Positions 61,442-64,000 of a stretch of 64,000 nt of DNA are shown here, piece after piece. Position numbers and translations under genes: made by a program. The notes beneath the pieces were generated by a model. The model searched no databases and was not told the DNA's origin. It saw nothing but the letters and a program-made list of their open reading frames with translations. This DNA comes from Caulobacteraceae bacterium (GTDB lineage Bacteria; Pseudomonadota; Alphaproteobacteria; Caulobacterales; Caulobacteraceae). The DNA lies in NCBI GenBank assembly GCA_003164925.1, contig PLRV01000078.1, positions 30,382 to 94,381 on the forward strand, given 5' to 3'. Position 1 is the stretch's first letter; each line of letters opens with the position of its first letter.

Positions 61442-62341
61442 ATGAACAAACCTGCGCGGGCCCTGGCGGCCGAGACATCGATCCGCAGGGTCGAAGCCGT
61501 GATCAATCCAGCCTCGGGCGGCGTCGGCCCACAGTCGGCGGCGGCCCTGAAGCAGATTCTGGACGATTTCGGCCTTGAAAGCCGGGTGCTATCGCCGTCG
61601 GCAGGCGAGATCGAATACGCCCTCCAGGCTGCGGTGCAGGCGGTGCCGGACCTGCTGATCGTCCTGGCGGGCGACGGAACGGCGGGACGGGCCGCAGAGC
61701 TGTGCGGCCCTGATGGGCCTCTCCTGGCCCCCCTGCCCGGCGGCACCATGAACATGCTCCCGTATGCGCTCTACGGACCCAAGCCATGGCCTGAGGTGCT
61801 CGCAGATTGCCTGTGGCGCGGCGTGGAACGGCCGGTGTCCTGCGGAGAGGTTGGGGGACACCGGTTCTACTGCGTGGCCATTCTAGGCTCGCCGGCGCTG
61901 TGGCAACCCGTGCGCGAGGCGACCAGACATAGCGATCTGGCCGCCGCCTGGGACAAGGCCCTGATTGCCCTACGGCAGGCTTTCTCGACGCGCCTGAGAT
62001 TCCAGGTCGCCGGCGAGGCCCCGCAAAAGGCCATCGCCTTGAGCCTGATCTGCCCCTTGATCTCCCGCGCCCTGGCCACCGAGAATTCGCTGGAGGCCGC
62101 CGGTCTTCACCACCGCGACCTCATGGAGTTGTTTCGCCTGGGATTTCATAACCTGCTGGGCGACTGGCGAGCAGACCCTGGCGTGATCACCGAGCCCTGC
62201 ATTGAGGGCAGGGTTTGGGCGCGCCGCCGCATACCCTGTCTGATCGATGGGGAGATGCGATGGCTGGCCCGCAGCGCGAACATCCGCTTTCATCCGACGG
62301 CCTTCCGCGCCCTGGCGCCACCGCCGGAGATCAAACCTTGA
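61442..62341 (+). CDS. Diacylglycerol-kinase-family lipid kinase
   Basis: 299 residues from the ATG at 61442. The DAGK/sphingosine-kinase catalytic domain is seen in RRVEAVINPASGG, PDLLIVLAGDGTAGRAAELC and LLAPLPGGTMNMLPYALYG. The usual GGDGT is AGDGT, and the P-x-GTGND motif is PGGTMN, a variant I associate with an alphaproteobacterial subgroup of predicted lipid kinases. Likely phosphorylates a lipid in the inner membrane leaflet. Its TGA is embedded in TTGA with the start of the metallophosphoesterase, so the two are coupled. Confidence 0.85.
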   Translation: MNKPARALAAETSIRRVEAVINPASGGVGPQSAAALKQILDDFGLESRVLSPSAGEIEYALQAAVQAVPDLLIVLAGDGTAGRAAELCGPDGPLLAPLPGGTMNMLPYALYGPKPWPEVLADCLWRGVERPVSCGEVGGHRFYCVAILGSPALWQPVREATRHSDLAAAWDKALIALRQAFSTRLRFQVAGEAPQKAIALSLICPLISRALATENSLEAAGLHHRDLMELFRLGFHNLLGDWRADPGVITEPCIEGRVWARRRIPCLIDGEMRWLARSANIRFHPTAFRALAPPPEIKP

Positions 62342-63150
62342 CCATTCGCCTGGCTCACCTGAGCGACATCCATTTTGGTGGTGAGAACGTAGAGGCCGTC
62401 GAAGCCGTGCTTGCGGCGGTCCAGGCCCTGGCCCCGCATCTGGTCGTGGTGACCGGCGACCTGACCCTGAACGGCCTTCCGCGCGAGTTCGCCGCGGCCA
62501 AGGCCTGGCTGGCCCGCCTGGCCCAACCGCAGTTGGTGACGCCCGGCAATCACGACACGCCCTATTGGAATCTGATCCTGCGCACCTTCGCGCCGTTCCG
62601 GCGTTATGACCGCTACATCGGCGTCGCCGAGGGGGCGAACTTCGAGGGCTCGGGCGTCAGCGCCTATGCGATGAACAGCGCGCGCGGCTTTCAGGCTCGA
62701 CTGGATTGGTCCAAAGGCGCGGTGAACCTGGCGCGCATCGATGGCATCGCCGCGGATATGGCCACAAAGCCGCACGATCTGCGGGTGTTCGCCTGCCACC
62801 ACCCGCTTATCGATCTGCCGGGCATGCCCGTCACCGGCGGCGTCCACCGAGGCGCGCGGGCCGCGGCCCGCCTAGGCGAGGCGGGGGTCGACCTGATCCT
62901 CACCGGCCATGTGCACAATCCCTTCGCCTTGGCCCTGAATGTCGGCGAGCGACCATCCTACGCCATTGGCGCAGGCACCCTGTCGCGCCGGACCCGCGGG
63001 ACGCCGCCCAGCTTCATGGCGATCGAGGCGGATGAGGAAACGGTCAACGTCACCGCCCTGGCCTGGACCGGCGCCGCCTTCGAGACCTTCCGCGTCTGGC
63101 CGCTCCCGCGTCGGCAACGAAGCCTCAATCCGCACGTTGATGGGCCATGA
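62338..63150 (+). CDS. Metallophosphoesterase
   Basis: 270-residue calcineurin-like phosphoesterase. All metal-site motifs are present: AHLSDIHFGG, VVVTGDLTLNG, LVTPGNHDTPYW, VFACHHPLID and LILTGHVHNPF. The TTG start at 62338 overlaps the lipid-kinase stop by 4 nt and has GGAG 9 nt upstream; upstream in-frame ATGs lie deep in the kinase gene. Kinase-phosphoesterase pairs suggest lipid-phosphate turnover, but the substrate cannot be read from sequence. The stop overlaps the next small gene (ATGA). Confidence 0.92.
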   Translation: MTIRLAHLSDIHFGGENVEAVEAVLAAVQALAPHLVVVTGDLTLNGLPREFAAAKAWLARLAQPQLVTPGNHDTPYWNLILRTFAPFRRYDRYIGVAEGANFEGSGVSAYAMNSARGFQARLDWSKGAVNLARIDGIAADMATKPHDLRVFACHHPLIDLPGMPVTGGVHRGARAAARLGEAGVDLILTGHVHNPFALALNVGERPSYAIGAGTLSRRTRGTPPSFMAIEADEETVNVTALAWTGAAFETFRVWPLPRRQRSLNPHVDGP

Positions 63151-63356
63151 CCGATCCCATCTCCATTCCAGGCCAGGACCCGATCTTCATTCCCGGCCAA
63201 GACCCGGTGGTCATTCCAGGCCAGGACTTGCCCAATCCTTCGGCTCCGGCTGAAGAGCCCCCGCCGACCGCTCCGCCCGAGATCGCATCCCCTGATGGGC
63301 CGGCCCTTCTTTCGGGGTCCAGGGACATAGGAAAATTCAAGACGGCTCATAAATAA
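63147..63356 (+). CDS. Small proline-rich protein with IPGQDP repeats
   Basis: 69 residues coupled to the phosphoesterase by an ATGA overlap. The N-terminus is three near-perfect tandem repeats, ISIPGQDP-IFIPGQDP-VVIPGQDL (residues 5-28), followed by a Pro/Ala/Glu-rich segment (PAEEPPPTAPPEIASP) and a short basic end FKTAHK. No signal peptide or membrane helix. It is probably disordered, perhaps an adaptor or metal/protein-binding peptide for the two upstream enzymes. No family recognised. Confidence 0.65.
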   Translation: MTDPISIPGQDPIFIPGQDPVVIPGQDLPNPSAPAEEPPPTAPPEIASPDGPALLSGSRDIGKFKTAHK

Positions 63357-63444
63357 AATCAATTTGATCTATGCCGATGTGGGCCTCCCTATCGGCCTCC
63401 ACGCTTCGTCGGCTGTAGCGACGACGGCCAAGGGAGAGAGCAAG

Positions 63445-63861
63445 ATGAGTCTAGCCAACAGCAAAACCCTCGACAACCTGAAGGCAGCCTTCGCCGGCGA
63501 AAGCCAGGCCAACCGCCGCTATCTGTACTTCGCGCAAAAGGCTGACGTGGAAGGCTACAACGACGTGGCCGCGGTGTTCCGCTCCACCGCCGAAGGCGAG
63601 ACCGGGCACGCCCACGGCCACCTGGAATTCATGGAAGCCGTCGGCGACCCGGCCACGGGCCTACCCATCGGCGGCACCCAGAACAACCTGAAGGCGGCCA
63701 TCGCCGGCGAGACCCACGAATACACCGACATGTATCCCGGTATGGCCAAGACCGCCCGAGACGAAGGCTTCGACGAAATCTCGGATTGGTTCGAGACGCT
63801 GGCCAAGGCCGAGCGCTCGCACGCCGGCCGCTTCCAACGGGCGCTCGACACCCTGGACTAG
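63445..63861 (+). CDS. Rubrerythrin without rubredoxin domain (erythrin-type)
   Basis: 138 residues from the ATG at 63445 with GGGAGAG upstream. A four-helix diiron protein: ligand-bearing segments are [53 protein letters not shown] and [12 protein letters not shown]. The C-terminal rubredoxin domain of classical rubrerythrin (about 190 residues) is absent. Such short forms are thought to reduce peroxides with an external electron donor. It is separated by 88 nt from the preceding gene. Its TAG stop is part of a strong palindrome. Confidence 0.92.
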   Translation: MSLANSKTLDNLKAAFAGESQANRRYLYFAQKADVEGYNDVAAVFRSTAEGETGHAHGHLEFMEAVGDPATGLPIGGTQNNLKAAIAGETHEYTDMYPGMAKTARDEGFDEISDWFETLAKAERSHAGRFQRALDTLD

Positions 63862-63899
63862 AGCCGGATGACTTCTCTCGAAGTCTGAATCCGGCTCTA
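63859..63899. repeat. Palindrome at the rubrerythrin stop codon
   Basis: TAGAGCCGGAT (63859-63869) pairs with ATCCGGCTCTA (63889-63899) and GACTTC (63870-63875) with GAAGTC (63880-63885) around a TCTC loop; a 3-nt bulge (TGA) interrupts the right arm. The first TAG is the stop codon. Confidence 0.8.
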
Positions 63900-63910
63900 C
63901 ATATTTGAAT

Positions 63911-63963
63911 CTAGAGCACGATTCAACGTTTAGGCGATTCCGCCTGAACCCATCGTGCTCTAG
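63911..63963. repeat. CTAG-capped palindrome, second copy of the glgB type
   Basis: CTAGAGCACGAT (63911-63922) and ATCGTGCTCTAG (63952-63963) form a perfect 12-bp stem. Inside, AGGCG (63932-63936) and CGCCT (63941-63945) form a second. The outer CTAGAGCAC/GTGCTCTAG arms are identical to those at 30874-30926, and both elements are exactly 53 nt long. Confidence 0.85.
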
Positions 63964-64000
63964 GGGCGACGGCTTCATCTTGCCGCCGCCCTCGCCTTCG

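Noticed and set aside
63358-63372. ATCAATTTGAT upstream of rubrerythrin as an FNR/FixK site
   Set aside because: The half-sites are in the opposite order and with the wrong spacing relative to TTGAT-N4-ATCAA.

Overview
The window is GC-rich, gene-dense chromosomal DNA of an alphaproteobacterium, most probably a member of the Caulobacteraceae (Caulobacter/Phenylobacterium-like). The strongest argument is the twelve-gene chemotaxis operon, whose order (mcp, cheX, cheYI, cheA, cheW, cheR, cheB, cheYII, cheD, cheU, cheYIII, cheE) is that of the Caulobacter che cluster I. A RegB/RegA redox pair, a NodT lipoprotein, a large autotransporter and a TonB-dependent receptor fit the same group. There are no rRNA or tRNA genes, CRISPR arrays, insertion sequences or phage genes; it reads as ordinary chromosome with a few decayed or half-length genes.

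Layout. 0-8 kb, all minus strand: zwf, a secreted DUF1800/DUF1501 pair, an isolated adenylyltransferase half of GlnE, a soluble chemoreceptor-like protein with its sensor at the C-terminus, and a half-length MFS protein. 8.3-15 kb, plus: a bo3-type quinol oxidase operon cyoABCD, continuing without a break into a SURF1 homologue and the RegB/RegA two-component system. 15-24 kb, plus: a glycosyltransferase-like protein, a 1,454-residue autotransporter adhesin, then a TPR-sulfotransferase and a TPR-glycosyltransferase that may decorate a surface product. 24-25.4 kb, minus: malonyl-CoA synthetase. 26-38 kb, plus: a complete glycogen cluster glgP-glgB-glgC-glgA followed by a GlgX-MalQ fusion, so that synthesis, branching, phosphorolysis, debranching and maltodextrin recycling are encoded together. 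38-42 kb: copC-copD, converging on a polytopic membrane protein and a CaCA-family cation exchanger.

41.9-51.3 kb, minus: the che operon, mostly joined by 4-nt start/stop overlaps. Its receptor is soluble with two PAS domains and ends in WDEF, and its third receiver (CheYIII) has lost the phosphoacceptor Asp and carries an arginine-rich tail. 51.6-58.7 kb: an Anbu proteasome-like protease, glutaminase, TonB-dependent receptor, NodT-type efflux protein and folD. 58.8-64 kb: a run of small stress/envelope genes (39-residue membrane protein, two small hydrophilic proteins, DUF1328, CsbD), a secreted hypothetical, GtrA, a lipid-kinase/metallophosphoesterase/IPGQDP-repeat trio, and rubrerythrin.

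The feature least explained by known genes is a set of palindromes that sit exactly on the stop codons of four unrelated genes (glgB, folD, csbD, rubrerythrin). In each the TAG stop is part of the palindrome end, usually as CTAG. Two of the loci also share a longer, nearly identical hairpin. They look like a dispersed 3'-end hairpin family.
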